64,000 nt of DNA from Bryopsis sp. KO-2023. Lineage: Eukaryota > Chlorophyta > Ulvophyceae > Bryopsidales > Bryopsidaceae. Shown here piece after piece: positions 23,401-36,000 of the stretch; within the stretch, counting starts at the first letter, position 1; every line of letters begins with the position of its first letter. The translations under genes and the position numbers were made by a program. The DNA is taken from contig BSYQ01000003.1 of NCBI GenBank assembly GCA_030272585.1, forward strand, positions 3,472,001 to 3,536,000. Reading direction: 5' to 3'. The notes beneath the pieces are model-generated. The model was not told the origin of the DNA and searched no databases. It was given only the letters and a program-made list of their open reading frames with translations.

Positions 23401-25535
23401 AACTAAACCATTCGAAAATATATATTATTATTATATAATTATAATATAATATAACTCAATTATTTTTCAATTAACGTGGTGTTCGTATTCCCCGAGCAAT
23501 TGAAGATTACCGAACAGAAGAGACCTTCTCCCCTTTCGCTTTTTTCATGGATACTTCATTCTCGAAAAATGCAAAGTTGAAACTGTTTCACGAAAGCTCC
23601 AATATGTTCTGTGTGTGCGAGCTGCTGTTCATATATTCTATCTCGAATTGCAGATTATACCTAGTTGGGTGGTGTTTCTAAATACATTTGTTTTTTAAGA
23701 GTGTCTATTTGTTTATTGATAAAAGTTTTCTGAGTTGGATGGACTTTTGACTATTTTTATAGGATATGACCCTATCGGAAGTAAACACAGTTTCGGAAGT
23801 CGTGACGGGTTTGGCTGATCCTGGTGCGAATGTTATTTTTGGAGCCGTGGTCGACAATGCCTATGAGGGAGAGGTGTGTATCAAATTGCACTTGTTCAGT
23901 TTCTATTTCTTTTTGTTCAGTTGCTATTTATAATTCTGTAATTCTAGAAAAAGTGGGGGGGGGGGGGGGGGATCTGCCGCAAACAATCAAAATCAAAAAT
24001 ATACGTATTTTTTTTTCTGACTGGCAAATGTTTCATTCCATTTTTCACACAAGGTATAACCTATCCCACAAAACATGCCCCTCGCCCGGTGTTTTGAAAA
24101 ACAACAACAAATGATGAGTGAAACAAGGGATGATTTTGATTGGTGCATTTTGATTAAATTCGACAGTAAAAGATTTTATTCCTTGAAATATGTCTCTCTC
24201 TAAACAGCAATTGTTTTTGTTTGGGCTGACGTATGAACCCTTTTGTTTTGTGGTGGTGGAAAATTATTCAAGATTCATGTGACGATTATTGCAACTGGTT
24301 TTGCCCCAAGCTACGAGGATAGCCTGCTCTCTCAGAAAGGAAAGGTACCCACCAGGGTTTGATCCTTTGTTTCACAGAAAGAAAATCAGAAAAAAGAAAA
24401 AACAAGGTGATTGGTCTGACATGAAAAAGAAAGAAAAAAAAAGAGAATCAGAGAGGTTCTTTGCTCCTTCATCTTTGTGTGTTTCTTTTTTTGTTTTTGC
24501 TTTTTTTTTGTTTTTTTTTCCTTTTTCTTACTCACGAATAGGTTTTATGGGATTGCATTTCTTTTGCGTTTTTTTTTTTTTTTTGGATTTCGTTTCATAC
24601 ATTCACTGTTGATTTGGGAGCTTTGGCAAAAAAAAAAAGAAAGAATGGAGAAGAGAGAGAGAGAGAGTGTTTTCAATGCTGATTTGGGGAAGAAGAAAAA
24701 AAGAAAAGAAAAAAAAGTTATATATAGAGGTGGTAAGGAATCGAGTATGTGTGTGTGTTTGTGTGTGTGTTCGGTTTTTTTCTGGGGAAAACAAAAAAAG
24801 AAAGATCGAAGAAAATTTGCAGATGGGATGCTCAAATGTACGTCACTTCATGGTGTAACCAAATTGAAAAAAAAAAAAGAGTTATCGAAATTCCTTTTCG
24901 GCTCGGAATCGATGTTTTTTTTTTCTTTCTTTTTTGCCTTTTTCTCCCCTCCTCACTGTAATAGTCTTTGTCAGACTGTTATGAAGCGGGAAAAAGGATT
25001 TGGATGCCATATGTACATACACACATGTATATATATATTTATTTATATTTTATGCATGTGCACTTGTTCATCCAATCTGCTGTTCACAGCATTTCTGGAT
25101 ATATATTATTGTGCTGTTGGTGTTTTTTTTCCTTTCGTATCGATTTGTTGGATGGAAGTTGTTGCTGGATCGGTGAAATCAAAATTTCCAGGCTAAAATT
25201 TAGAACTTTAATAAGAATGTTGATGGAGTTGCTGTTCAAACGGACATGAGGAATTGTCTAAGTTAGAAAAAAAACACATAAATGCTGGTCGTGTCCTTCC
25301 CCCCCCCCCCCTTCGTAATGCAATACAGGGAGAGAGAGAGGGGGGCCAAAAACCCGAAAAAAAAAAAAAAAAAAGGAAGAAGAATTCGGTGATTGAGTTT
25401 GCATTCTTGGGCGATGTTTAGGATACTCCGGTTGTGCTCGAGCGACCGCCTCCAACAACTGGTGAAAGCGTTACATCACCGACACCAGAGGAACCTCGCA
25501 GCCCCTCAGAGTACATGGGAAAAAGCCTGCTGTGA
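20475..25535 (+). CDS. FTSZ: Plastid-type FtsZ division GTPase
   Basis: Eleven exons: 20475-20777, 20913-21012, 21180-21265, 21633-21776, 22100-22164, 22333-22405, 22727-22876, 23264-23341, 23763-23873, 24273-24344 and 25422-25535. Every phase matches, giving 431 residues. GTP-binding motifs are clear: '[14 protein letters not shown]' at the exon 1 end, the tubulin/FtsZ signature '[13 protein letters not shown]' in exon 4, and the T7 catalytic loop 'NVDFADV' in exon 7. FtsZ polymerises into the ring on the stromal side of the dividing plastid. The lead of about 75 residues is rich in S, R and T with no hydrophobic part, as in a transit peptide. The C-terminal tail is short, proline-rich and acidic and lacks the bacterial-type C-terminal core that binds membrane anchors, so it resembles FtsZ1-type more than FtsZ2-type plastid proteins. 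A mitochondrial FtsZ is the less likely alternative. Confidence 0.95.
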
Positions 25536-26636
25536 GATGCTTATTAAGCAGCTCATGAATTGAGAGCTCGGAATAAATCGCACGATGGTCCCCCCCCTCT
25601 CTCGATAAAAAAGTGGAGTTCTTTTTTTCTTGGACTTGAGGGTGTTGTTATTGCGCGATAAAGGGAGGGGGGGGGGGGGGCAGAAAATATGCATGTGTTT
25701 ATTTAAGGTATATGTACATGTCTTTTCTTTTTGAAGGGGGGGGGGAGGTAAGGGTAAGATCAAGTTGCGATGGTGATTAAAATTATGAAATATTGTTGGA
25801 GTGTGTATTTCAATGAGTGAGGTCGATTTCCTGGGGATTTTCATGAGAGGATATACGGCAGCAAACGGAGGTTTCTTCGTTTGTTTGGCTTTTCGTTTTG
25901 GTGGGGTTTTTATTTAGATGATATGTGCCACTGCCAATGTTTTACATAGAGCTGAACGTTTTGCATTTTTATATATTTGATGGGGTTCTTGCTGGGGTTT
26001 TCTTATTAGGATTCTTTCATCTGCCTGCTTGTGGTGGAATTTGATCGTCTTGATACCTTTTCCTGCTCGAATTCCAACAATACATTCGATATTCGATTTT
26101 TGTGGGGATGGTATTAGGAGAGCGAAAATGGGGTTGACTTGGTGGATATTCTTCTTGTTCAGCTGTTAAGGTTTAAAACATGGCTACAACCTGGTCTCCT
26201 GATCCTATCTGTTGCAACTGCACACCGACTCTTATGTCTGACACTGGTGTTCCTGCTCTGTACTCTGTTACGGTGGTGGGGAATACAAACAGCCTCCCTC
26301 TGTTTGACTTCTTGTTTGCTCCCTGAAGTAAAATGCATGCCCCCCCACACCGTTTGTGATTGTGTCCAGAACTCAGACAATGGAGGCCGCCATATCGCCA
26401 TTTTTGTGCGGCATGCAATACACTTTGTTTATTTAGTGGTCCGAAAGACTGCTGTGGAAAAAGACTTTGGTGAAGGTGGGAGTCAGCTTCATAAGTGATT
26501 GCTCCTCTTCTGAAAGGAGTCTGGAAATCAAATCAAATTAGCCTGTCTGGAAATAGCCGTGTACAGTCGGATTGAGCCGGCGTTTCTCCACCAACTGAAG
26601 CTCTTTTCGAGGCAACGTGCTCGTCAGCATTTTAGA
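25536..26636. other. Intergenic stretch
   Basis: Holds the FtsZ 3' untranslated region with G runs at about 25667-25680 and 25735-25747, then T-rich DNA. An open frame at 26139-26498 has no recognisable feature and is probably chance. No gene supported. Confidence 0.45.
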
Positions 26637-27674
26637 ATGTCCTCCAAATCAAACGATGAAGTGGAAGCACCAGGCTTGTCTGTAAGGACGGATTCAAGCG
26701 TGGTGGCGCCCCCAACAAACTTTCAAACAGTGTGTTATCATCCTTAGCCCCATGGCCACGAGCGATGCCAGGAAACGAGCAGTTCAGGAAATTGAGGCGG
26801 ATTTGCAGGTGGGAAATGTATGCGCGAACAACGATAATTCCCTCAACTGACATCCATCTAGAACGTCAATCTTCACCCGAAAGAGGCCCGTTCTCGTGCA
26901 GGAAGTCAAATATCCCTCGAAGCTCATTCACGGGGCCCAAAGGGCGTTCGATCTATCTATGCAAGGCGTTCACGACTTGACGGGTTCAGCTGTCGCCCCC
27001 TTGCTCGTGCATGTCGTGATGAATTCGACAGAGCCGGACGTGCTTGTGAAATGCCTGGCGGCGATGACAGGAATGGCGGCTTGGGCGGAGGGGCGCTGCG
27101 ACCTGCGTCTCAGCGGATGCCTACGAATTTTACAGGAGTATCTTTCGAGCTCTAACCCAGAATTGCGGCAGCACTGCTACGAACTCTTACGAAATCTATC
27201 GATTGAGAAGGTATACCAGTGGTTGTTGCAATTGCATACGTCTGTTAAGTTAATATGTCCAGTTGCTGCGCTCCCTGTTTGGAGAGCATTGCGCTTACTT
27301 CTTCGTCGTTACGACAGTCTACCCGAGACTTCGTGAAATCGACCCCCATTTTTCGTGTCCTCACGGAATACGTCTTGCTCGACGCTCCAGAAGGCAACTT
27401 GACCGGTCTGGTTTTATCTGCTTTAACGAATGTGACCCTGACGGATGAAGAGGCGCTCAAAAGTCTCTGCAACACGAAAGGCCTGACGCCGAAACTCTTG
27501 GATATTGCCAAGGAGGGCAGACTTGGGGAATCCAGTAAAGCTGCGTTGCTCCTTTCCCACATGTGGAACTGCAGCGAGGAGGTGGGTCAAGACTTGCTTG
27601 AGGCAGGGGAAAACCTGAGAATTCAACGGACGCAATCCAATGACGCCCAACAGAGACCGTCCTTGTCAAAGTGA
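26637..27674 (+). CDS. Helical-repeat (armadillo-like) protein, model uncertain
   Basis: A short plus-strand gene whose two main coding blocks read like armadillo/HEAT helices. The block about 26895-27210 contains 'GSAVAPLLVHVVMNSTEPD' and 'NPELRQHCYELLRNLSIEK', followed by a donor. A second block from about 27315 contains 'NLTGLVLSALTNVTLTDEE' and 'SSKAALLLSHMWNCSEE', running open to a stop at 27674. A small first exon starting at ATG 26752 ('MATSDARKRAVQEIEADLQ', donor after CAG) joins the first block in frame through an acceptor near 26893. A still earlier start at 26637 is possible through a very short intron. Such proteins are usually binding scaffolds; I do not recognise the family. It follows FtsZ in the same direction and converges with the coiled-coil gene. 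Confidence 0.5.
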
Positions 27675-28228
27675 ATGGGATGGGGAAACAATCGGTGCCA
27701 AGCAAAGAAACGCTGCAGGGTGTTATTGTAAAACTTTGGATCAATCGTTGGGGCGAAATGTGTGTGCCATTCCTTCGCTCCCCTGCCATTCTATCATCCT
27801 CAATGGTGAAAAAAGCTTTTCAAAACTAAATCGCTCCACGATGTTCAACGAATTTGTTGCGCTCCAACAAAGGTCTTCAACAACCCCACCCCTAATACGA
27901 CAAAACCACTCAAGTGGTCATCACTCGGGGGGGACAGGCTCAGTTCCGCTCTCCAACGGCCCCAAAAGATGGCCTGATGACGGGTACCTGTAAAGCAATA
28001 AAATGTCTGCAATCTGTCTCTGGAGTCCAATCCATTTCCACTTTAACCTAATTGCCAACCCTCTTAACAAACGCCACGTTATGCGGAAAATGGAGAGGAC
28101 TATCTCAAAAGCCTCGTCGAAAACCGTCCCCCCCCCCGTTTTCCACACAGCTTGGTGTTAAACGAGAGCATTCTTTGGGCTTTTTTATTTTCAAATAAAA
28201 AGATGAAATCAGCCTGCTTTTATTTTCC
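27675..28228. other. Convergent intergenic stretch
   Basis: Between the 3' ends of the helical-repeat gene and the coiled-coil gene. No gene seen; a C run lies near 28129-28137. Confidence 0.5.
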
Positions 28229-31200
28229 TTACCTCCTGCGAACACATGGATCGTCATCCATCCCACCCAGCATCCTTATCATGCGGTCCAAGAGCCCAGA
28301 CATCTCTGCCCCATCATCCCCCATGTTCGTCCTCAAACACGCACGCATGGTGGTAACCAAAGACTTCATCAGCTGGGAGCCCTCCCCCAACAGGATTTCT
28401 GCTCTCTCTTTCGACTCTCGCTCCAATCCCAAGCTCCTCTCCGTATCATTCAACTTAGCCTCGCAGTCTTCTTCCACCTTTGCCAATCGCTCCCGCACGG
28501 AGCTCAGGATATCGCGCTGAGACTTGATGTATGTTATGGCATCCACGAGTTTCGATCGCAAGACATGAATCATCTCTTTCGGGTCCAGACTGCTGGATTC
28601 GGGAGGCACGTCGATGAACCCCATACTCGCATGGGACTCAGGAGAGGGTTCCCTTGTCGAGTCCGCACGTCTGCCAGCATCCACATCCGAGTCGTTCCTT
28701 TCGCTGGCAACGCGCTGAAGTGTTGAGCCGCCTGGGTTGGAATTCTTTTGAAGCACTCCCATGAACTTCTTCAGAAAGCTCCCTCGACGGCTGACCGTCC
28801 TTTCTTTATGTCCGGTTGGATTCGAAAGGGGGGATGCCTCTTGTATTTGTTGTTCCAGATCTGCAATGCGCTTTTGTAATGATTCCACTGCGACAGCATG
28901 TGTTGACTCCTGACGTTTGAGGCTGGTGAGTTCCTCTCGATCGTGGGCAGCTTTTCCTATTAAGACATCCCGTTCACTTACAGCTGCTTCCAGCTCCCTT
29001 TTCAATATGCGCAAGGCGTCTTCCGTGCACTCCTGAAAGCAAAAGTATATTTCACGGTTGAAAGAGATTTTGCCAGGAGCAATTCAAACACACAAACCTC
29101 TCTCTCGCGCTGGAGATATATTCTTCCAAAACCATCAAGGAAAATTGTCGATGAATCGATTTACTTGTGAAATGACTATGTACAGGGTTTTTGGATGTAT
29201 TTACATTGAGATAGCTTTGTTTACCTGATTGGGAACAGGGCAACTTGAGCTCCTTTCAACTGGCGGCTGACTTTCGCATATTCTTTCAAGGAGCTGGTGC
29301 AATTCCCCTTCCAATCGAGCCTTCTCGCCCTCCTGACGGGCGACGAGATTCTCGAGATCCCCAATCCGTGCCAAAAGCTCAGTGTTTCTCGTCGTCACTT
29401 CTCTAGCAACTTCGGCCGTAGTGCAAGTGTGCAACTCTCCTGACCCAAGTCTATCTGATAGCTCTGCCAGACGGTGCGTTAAAAAGGCGTGATTACTTCT
29501 TAGCTCCTCGTTCATTCTGGCCTGGCTATCCAATTGCTCTCTCAGAGACTTGTCTCCTGGCCGTTTCTCTGCCTCCTCCAGCGACTTTCGCAATCGAGTA
29601 TTCTCTGTTTCCAAAACTTGCAGTTGTTCTCTCCACAAGAGGAGCTCTTCACTGCCCTGCTGCAGCCGTTCAATCTCTTGGAGATATTTCTCGCTGGCCT
29701 CCTGAAGAGCTTCCGACAACTGTGCGTTTTCCCGTTCAACAGCTTCAGACCTAGCCTGCAGTTCGCTCATTTCTGCATTTTGAATATTCGCTTGCACGCC
29801 TTCAGTTTTCACACTCTTGGATTCGAATTCATTCTCCAAGCTTCCTGCAATTTCCTTATCTTCCCTGTCCTCAAGGTTGCCTCTTTCCAACACTTCTCTT
29901 GATGGAATAAAAGGATGATCAGCTTCCGTATCAGAGGGTGGTGAGGATCCAGCCAACTCCACAAGATTATCTCCCCCAAGAAAGTGGGGCTCCCCGCCAG
30001 CAACTCTCTCTTCCTGATCAACAGTCTGTTCGTCCAAGTTGCTTTCATGGAGCTTGTCAACTTCAATCCTGAGTTTGTTGCACGTCTCCTGGAGGCTTTT
30101 AGCTTCGATCTCGAGGCTACCTGTGTGCTCGTCCTTGATAATGGATTCTTGCTCAAGCCTGTCCACAGTCCGCTGCAGTTCATCCCTCTCTTTTTGTAAA
30201 GCTGCCAGTTGGAGCTGCATTTCCTCGACTTTGATGTTCATGATCTCGTTATCTTCACTGTCGCTCTTCTCCTTCAACTCTTCCTCTAACCCAGCCTCAT
30301 GGCATTGAGATGCAACACTCTTTGCATCCGTGCTGCCCTGGTTGGCTTCCTGGGTCGACAGCAATTCCGCGACTTCCTTTTTGTTCGAAGATATCTGCAA
30401 TTCCATTTCTCGATTTTCCTCCTTCAGCGCGTTGAGTTCATCAACCGAAAACTGCACAAGTTCCAGCTCCGAGATTCGGTTCTTGTCAGATAAGGATTTC
30501 TCGTGGAGCTCTTGATTTTCCTTCCTCAGTGCTTCAAGCTCATCGTCTGAACACTGCAACAATTGTTGCAGCTGCTCGATAGCCTCATGGAGATCTTCTC
30601 TATCTTCGGTGTAAGCCTCTGCGGCTTCACGAGCTTCCTTCAGCTCCAGGTCTCTCTCATTGATCTGGTTTTGAAGCGAGGCAACGAAACTCTCTAAACT
30701 TGAGTTATCCGCCGCCAGCCTTTGAGCCCCCGGGCGCGACTGGGCGGAAATCTGTTTGGCAGCAGTTTGCACCAGCTTCAATGTTCCCTCCATTTCGATC
30801 TTCTTGGCAGAAACTCCATGTAAAACAGTGAATAGGAGCTCAACCTCGCCGCTGCGGGCCCCGGAGCTGAAAGGAAGAGTACCCACCGTCAAGAACGATC
30901 GTTCACTCGCGAGGGGTTCGAAACACGCAAATCCCTCAACGATCACCAGGGTGCAGCCATTGACTCAGCTATGATTTCTTGTTGGCTTTTGAGGAGATAA
31001 TATGAAAATTGGCCCCCATTGCAGGCTTACCCTTCTTCTGCAAGGCGATTCAAATCCTCAAATCTTTGGAATCCCTCACTCAGGTTTGTCTCCAACTGAG
31101 TGCATTGAGTCCACGAGTCTCTGAGGCTTTCGACGATTTGGGCTTGCTCTGTGCACAATGCCTCGAGTCTCTAACAACCAACGAAGAGCTGAGTGAGCCC

Positions 31201-32551
31201 TTCTCCGATACTCATATAAACATGCTTCCATAGAAACAAGAAAGAATTTAGCATCCACCTGTGTATATTCTAAGGCTTGCTCTTGATCTGGGCCACTGCG
31301 GGCGTCTGGATACGAAGGGCCGTCAGAGTCATCACCACCGGAGTCCCAGTTGGGGTTGGAATCTGGCAACTGGTTCCGGAGACTGCTGGATATTCTGTTG
31401 CTCCGTGAGGACCTTGTGTCGCCTTCGCTATCCCAATCCTCACCAGAATCCACGTATGGCATGTTTCTAGGGGCCAAGGTGTTCGACAGCCTCCTCAAAC
31501 GATCCGCCTGTTGGCTGTGTGCAACGTCGGTGCTCGCGTCGGGACTATCAGCATTCACAAAACTAACCGAACGAGACTCCTCCCCACTGGTGCTTGCTTC
31601 TTGGTCTGGAGATTGGATGTTGGAGATTGGTGTTTGGCGGCCCGGAATTAACTGACTCATTCGCTTTATCAGAGTCCCCTGAAACGCATCTCCTGTTTGT
31701 CCCCTGTCGTGGGAAGGCGGCGGCTGCTCTTGGTCCAAGAACAGGAATGAGTTGATATGCACCCCGGAACCAGACGCCGTGAGATTTGGAGCATCTTGCT
31801 CGAAGAGGCCCAACTCTTCCGCACCATTCCCTTCAGAATCACTGCTCGCATTGTCCGTGGAACTGGCTTCTTCCCTGCCCGACCCCTCATTTTTCATAAA
31901 CTGACTCATCCTCTTTAACGTGGTGATTGAGATACTGGCATCCCCACTTTGGCTTCCCGTTCCCAGTTCCTCCCGACCAGCGCAGCCACTGGCTTCTGAC
32001 AGTGCAGATACAGCTCCATGGCCCACGGATGGCGGAACATATTCTCGAACGGTATTCTTGTCGAGCCTAATTGTAACATTTCTGTGGAACTTGGTATTTG
32101 CGCCGTCAACGCCGCCGCCGCCACTGCCGCCGCCATCCAGAGCCTCTTCTCTGCGTCTTCTTTCCAGAAGATTTTGTCTCAGGCGTTCTTGTAAGTCCAA
32201 ATCCAACTCGTTTTGCGAGGGGGCTTTTCCACAAGGTGTCTCGGCGTTCCCGGCCTCGGAAATGCCAGGCAGAGCAGAGGCATTCTGGTGTTCCTGAGGT
32301 ATGCGTGGGAATGGAGGCAGCAATGCGGAGGCCGAATCCCACTCCGCTGAGCTGCTGGCGGCGGGACCGGGTGGGTGCGAGTCGTGCGAGACCTGCGTTG
32401 ACTCGCCCTCCGAAGTCCTACCTCGACGTTTGACCGCGCGTTTCCTTCGGAGTGGCGTTGAGGCTGACTGACCAAAGAGATGGTCCACACTTGGGTCTCC
32501 TAACGAATCCGACCCATCGTCATCCGTGGTGATTTGCGAAGAGGGGTCCAT
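28229..32551 (-). CDS. Large coiled-coil protein with disordered N-terminal half
   Basis: Four exons: 32551-31259, 31170-31031, 30866-29225 and 29032-28229. Phases agree and give 1292 residues. Residues 1-430 are rich in S, D, E, G and P and probably disordered; they carry repeated short motifs ('TLKRMSQFMK', 'TLIKRMSQLIPG', 'LRRLSNTLAPR') that look like basophilic kinase sites. From about residue 430 to 1020 the protein is almost continuous heptad coiled coil, for example 'ESFVASLQNQINERDLELKE' and 'ERENAQLSEALQEASEKYLQ'. The last exon has a basic break ('SRRGSFLKKFMGVL') and a final helix. The architecture fits a cytoskeletal, Golgi or centrosomal tether, but no family is recognised. An ATG 57 bp further upstream (32608) would extend the N terminus by 19 residues. 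Confidence 0.8.
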
Positions 32552-33083
32552 CACGCGCAGATCCCAAAGCGGGCACGAAAGGGGCCGGAACAGATCATTT
32601 CGGGTCAAGTACGCCTGACCCTTCCGCCCACCATAAGGAAATGGGATATCTGTTGATCATTTTCGCCTAAGGCAGAGTGAAAAGGGTAGTATGCCACAGA
32701 CAACTTGCAGATTGTGGGAAAACGGTGCTCTGTGTGCAATTTTCCCACAATTGGTCTGGTGGAGGAGTGGAAAGAACAAACACCAAATCACGCTGTGAAT
32801 GCGCGCCAAAGAGAACCACAAACTGGGACGTCCCACTTAAATCGAAAATTATACACAAATGAATCCACCCACCCCCCCCCAATGAACACCCCATAATAGC
32901 TTCATGCCAAACAGTCAGAAAACTGGCCATCCTCACGAAAAAGAATAGTCAAACCAAAAAAAAAACACGACCGTCCCAAGAACGTATACACCACAAAGCA
33001 AAGACGTCAGATGTCGTTCAAGATATTGCTTCCGACGAAGGAAATGCCAATGAAAAAAAAAAACTCTCAAAACCAACACGATG
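32552..33083. other. Intergenic stretch
   Basis: Lies upstream of the coiled-coil gene and downstream of the ABC exporter gene, both on the minus strand. No gene seen. It should hold the coiled-coil promoter and the exporter's 3' untranslated region. Confidence 0.5.
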
Positions 33084-36000
33084 CTAATTCAGTGACATCG
33101 AGTTAAAGTTGCTTGTGTCTTTTCGGTCAGCTTGTGCCATCCACATGTCATAATACATCCTCTCCAGAGCCATGAGTTCTTCGTGGGTGCCCTGCTCCAC
33201 CACTTTTCCCCCAGACATGACTACGATCTTGTCGCAATTCTGAATGGTGGACAATCGATGAGCGACGAACACCGAGGTTCGACCCCTGGCCAAGCGATTT
33301 AAGGAAGACATGATTTCCTGTTCGGTTGCAGTGTCCAGGGCTGAGGTAGCTTCATCACACAGCAACAGCCGGGGTGCCTGCAATCCGTACATTAGTTAGC
33401 AGAAAATTATGTCATAATATCAATAGGGTGACACCCCCCCCCCCCCCAAAAAAAAAAGACACTCTACAAAACAAATTACTAATTAAGGGTCGATCCATAA
33501 AGGACCAACATTGGGCATGGTGGCAAAATGAAATGCACATTCACACATGCATTCGATCCACAACACAATTTCTCACCCTGAGGAATGTCCTTGCGATGGC
33601 GACTCGCTGCTTTTCCCCCCCACTCAGCTTCAACCCCCTCTCCCCCACGACCGTTTGGTAACCCGTCGGCATGCGGCCGATCGCGGTGTGCAACTGAGCC
33701 ATCCTCGCAGCTTCAATCACTTGTTCATCGGAGGAGCCAGGGCATCCGTATCGGATGTTCTCCATGATTGTCTCGTTGAACAAGACTGTATCTTGGGGCA
33801 CCACTCCGATAACCGACCGAAGAGAGGTTTGCTGCAAATCCCGAATGTCGATGCCGTCGCACTGAATCACCCCATTGGTCACATCGAACAAGCGGGCCAG
33901 GAGCTTCAAAATCGTCGATTTTCCTGACCCCGAGCTGCCGACGATGGCGACGGATTGCCCTGCGTCGATGTGCAAGGAGACTCCTTGCAGAACGGGGCGT
34001 TCGTTGGTGTATCCGAAAAACACGTTTCTCAAGTTGACTTCGACACCGGCGATGGCGGTGCTGCTCGACCCGTTTCCGTTGGTTTCGGATTGATGGGGGA
34101 GGACGAGGTCTCCGTCAGGCAACGTGGTTTTTGTCTGGAGGATGTTCAGAAAATCCTCCATGTCGATGAGAGCCTGACGGAGCTCCCTGCAACGTCCCAG
34201 CATACTTCAACTCATTTTTTGGCTCAGAATTTCGATCGAGAATGCAAGCTGGCATGCTTACCAAAGAAACATCGAATCAATTGATGAAGATACTTGATTG
34301 CTCCAAATGAAAGGATAATAAAACAGGGCAGCGACAAACTCAAATTCCGTGATAAAAACAGATCCGAAGGGCCCCAAAACTCACCTGTAAAACCATCCCA
34401 AGAACTGCAATGGCAACCAGAGCTGTAAAAGAATGCCTTGCACCATTATCAAGCCCCCTGAAGAAAAGAAACATAAAACTCATAAAACTACATCCTCGAC
34501 CGAGCGTTCAATCGTCGGCACCCTCAAAACACACCCACCTGTGAGGGACCTTCGAAACACGAAAAAAGATAACTTTTTAAATCAAAAATTTCACTCCATT
34601 ACTCCATCCACTGCTCAAATCAACGAATTGATGCTATGAGAGGAGGGGGTGGGTTTCTGCAAAAATGCAACGGCTTTTTTTTTCCAAGTCACACAAGTTA
34701 CAATGCTTTTCTTTTCTTTTTTCTAAAAAAAGGCGACAGCATCGATACCTGCTGTGATATCATGTCCCCCGGTGCATGTCAGACTCAAAACAAGGGCCGC
34801 CGTCAGACCCACCGAGAGAACAATATGCTGCCCAGCATTCGTTGCAGCCATGACTTTTTCCGTTTCGACCGAAGCTATCTGGTGGCCTCTCAGATACTCG
34901 TCGTACTGTGAAACCTCCAAGTCTTTGTTGTTGAACAGCGTGACGGTTTCGAAATTTTGCAACACATCCACGGCCTTCCCCATGGTGAGGTTGTCGAAGG
35001 TGTTGGCTTCCTTTCGCACCCTCACGGCGATCTAGCGCAACCGGATGACCTCTTCAAAAAAACATGAATTTTCTTGTTGTTCTTTGTTCATTGGACCCCG
35101 TGGCCTTTTCTCCCTGATCCCTATCCCCATGTGTATGTATGTATGTGTATATATAAAAATATATATAATATCACCTGGATTGTTGTGGATGGCCTTCGTT
35201 GGGCAAGTTTGCCAAATGTAAATTAAACACTCATGCATTCATATATATATGTGTATATCTTGCTTGTCCAGTCTTTCACCTGGAAATGCCTCTCACCTTG
35301 TCTGACCCGTATTTTCTCACTCTTTTTCTTAAAGCAGATCTCTCTTGTGCGAGGGTGTGTGGACCATTAGACTTACATATTTCCAGTAGGACTAGCAAAG
35401 CGAACACTAAATGAGATCCCCAAAAGAAAAAAGATTGCTCCACTACCATTGATACCATCGCAAGCATTTATTTATTTTTATTTTTTTAGTAGACGCTGGC
35501 ACGCTTATATTTGCAATGGGAGAATGCCCGGGTGGATTCAACGCACGCATGCTGGAGGTATTTTTACTAAAAGAAAAATAACAATAACAATGCCACCCCC
35601 CCACACACCTTTAGAGAAAAAAGATGTATATAACAACAAGAAGTAAATTCCCACATATATTCACTGAATTCGTTTCTCCCCCAGAAACGTCAATTTTTTA
35701 TATTTTCATATATATATATATTTATTTATTTGTGGCTAGACTTACCGGCGTCATGTACAGTGTCCATGCCACGTAGGCAACGAAAGTGGCCGTCACAGTG
35801 AGAGCCATGAATCCAGAAAATTGATGCGTCAGGTAGCCCGCCACGAAAACAAGCTCCAGCAATGTGGGGACGAAAGTGAACACCACCACTCGAAACATCA
35901 TTTGGATACTGCGAGTACCTATTTCAACAAGGGGGTGGGAAAAATAAATTTTCTCAAAAAATCAAAGCTTTTGGACGACGAGACCTTTTTTTTTCAAGGT

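Noticed and set aside
26139-26498. 119-residue plus-strand frame with a hydrophobic start
   Set aside because: No recognisable domain, no splice or start context, and a composition typical of chance frames in T-rich DNA.
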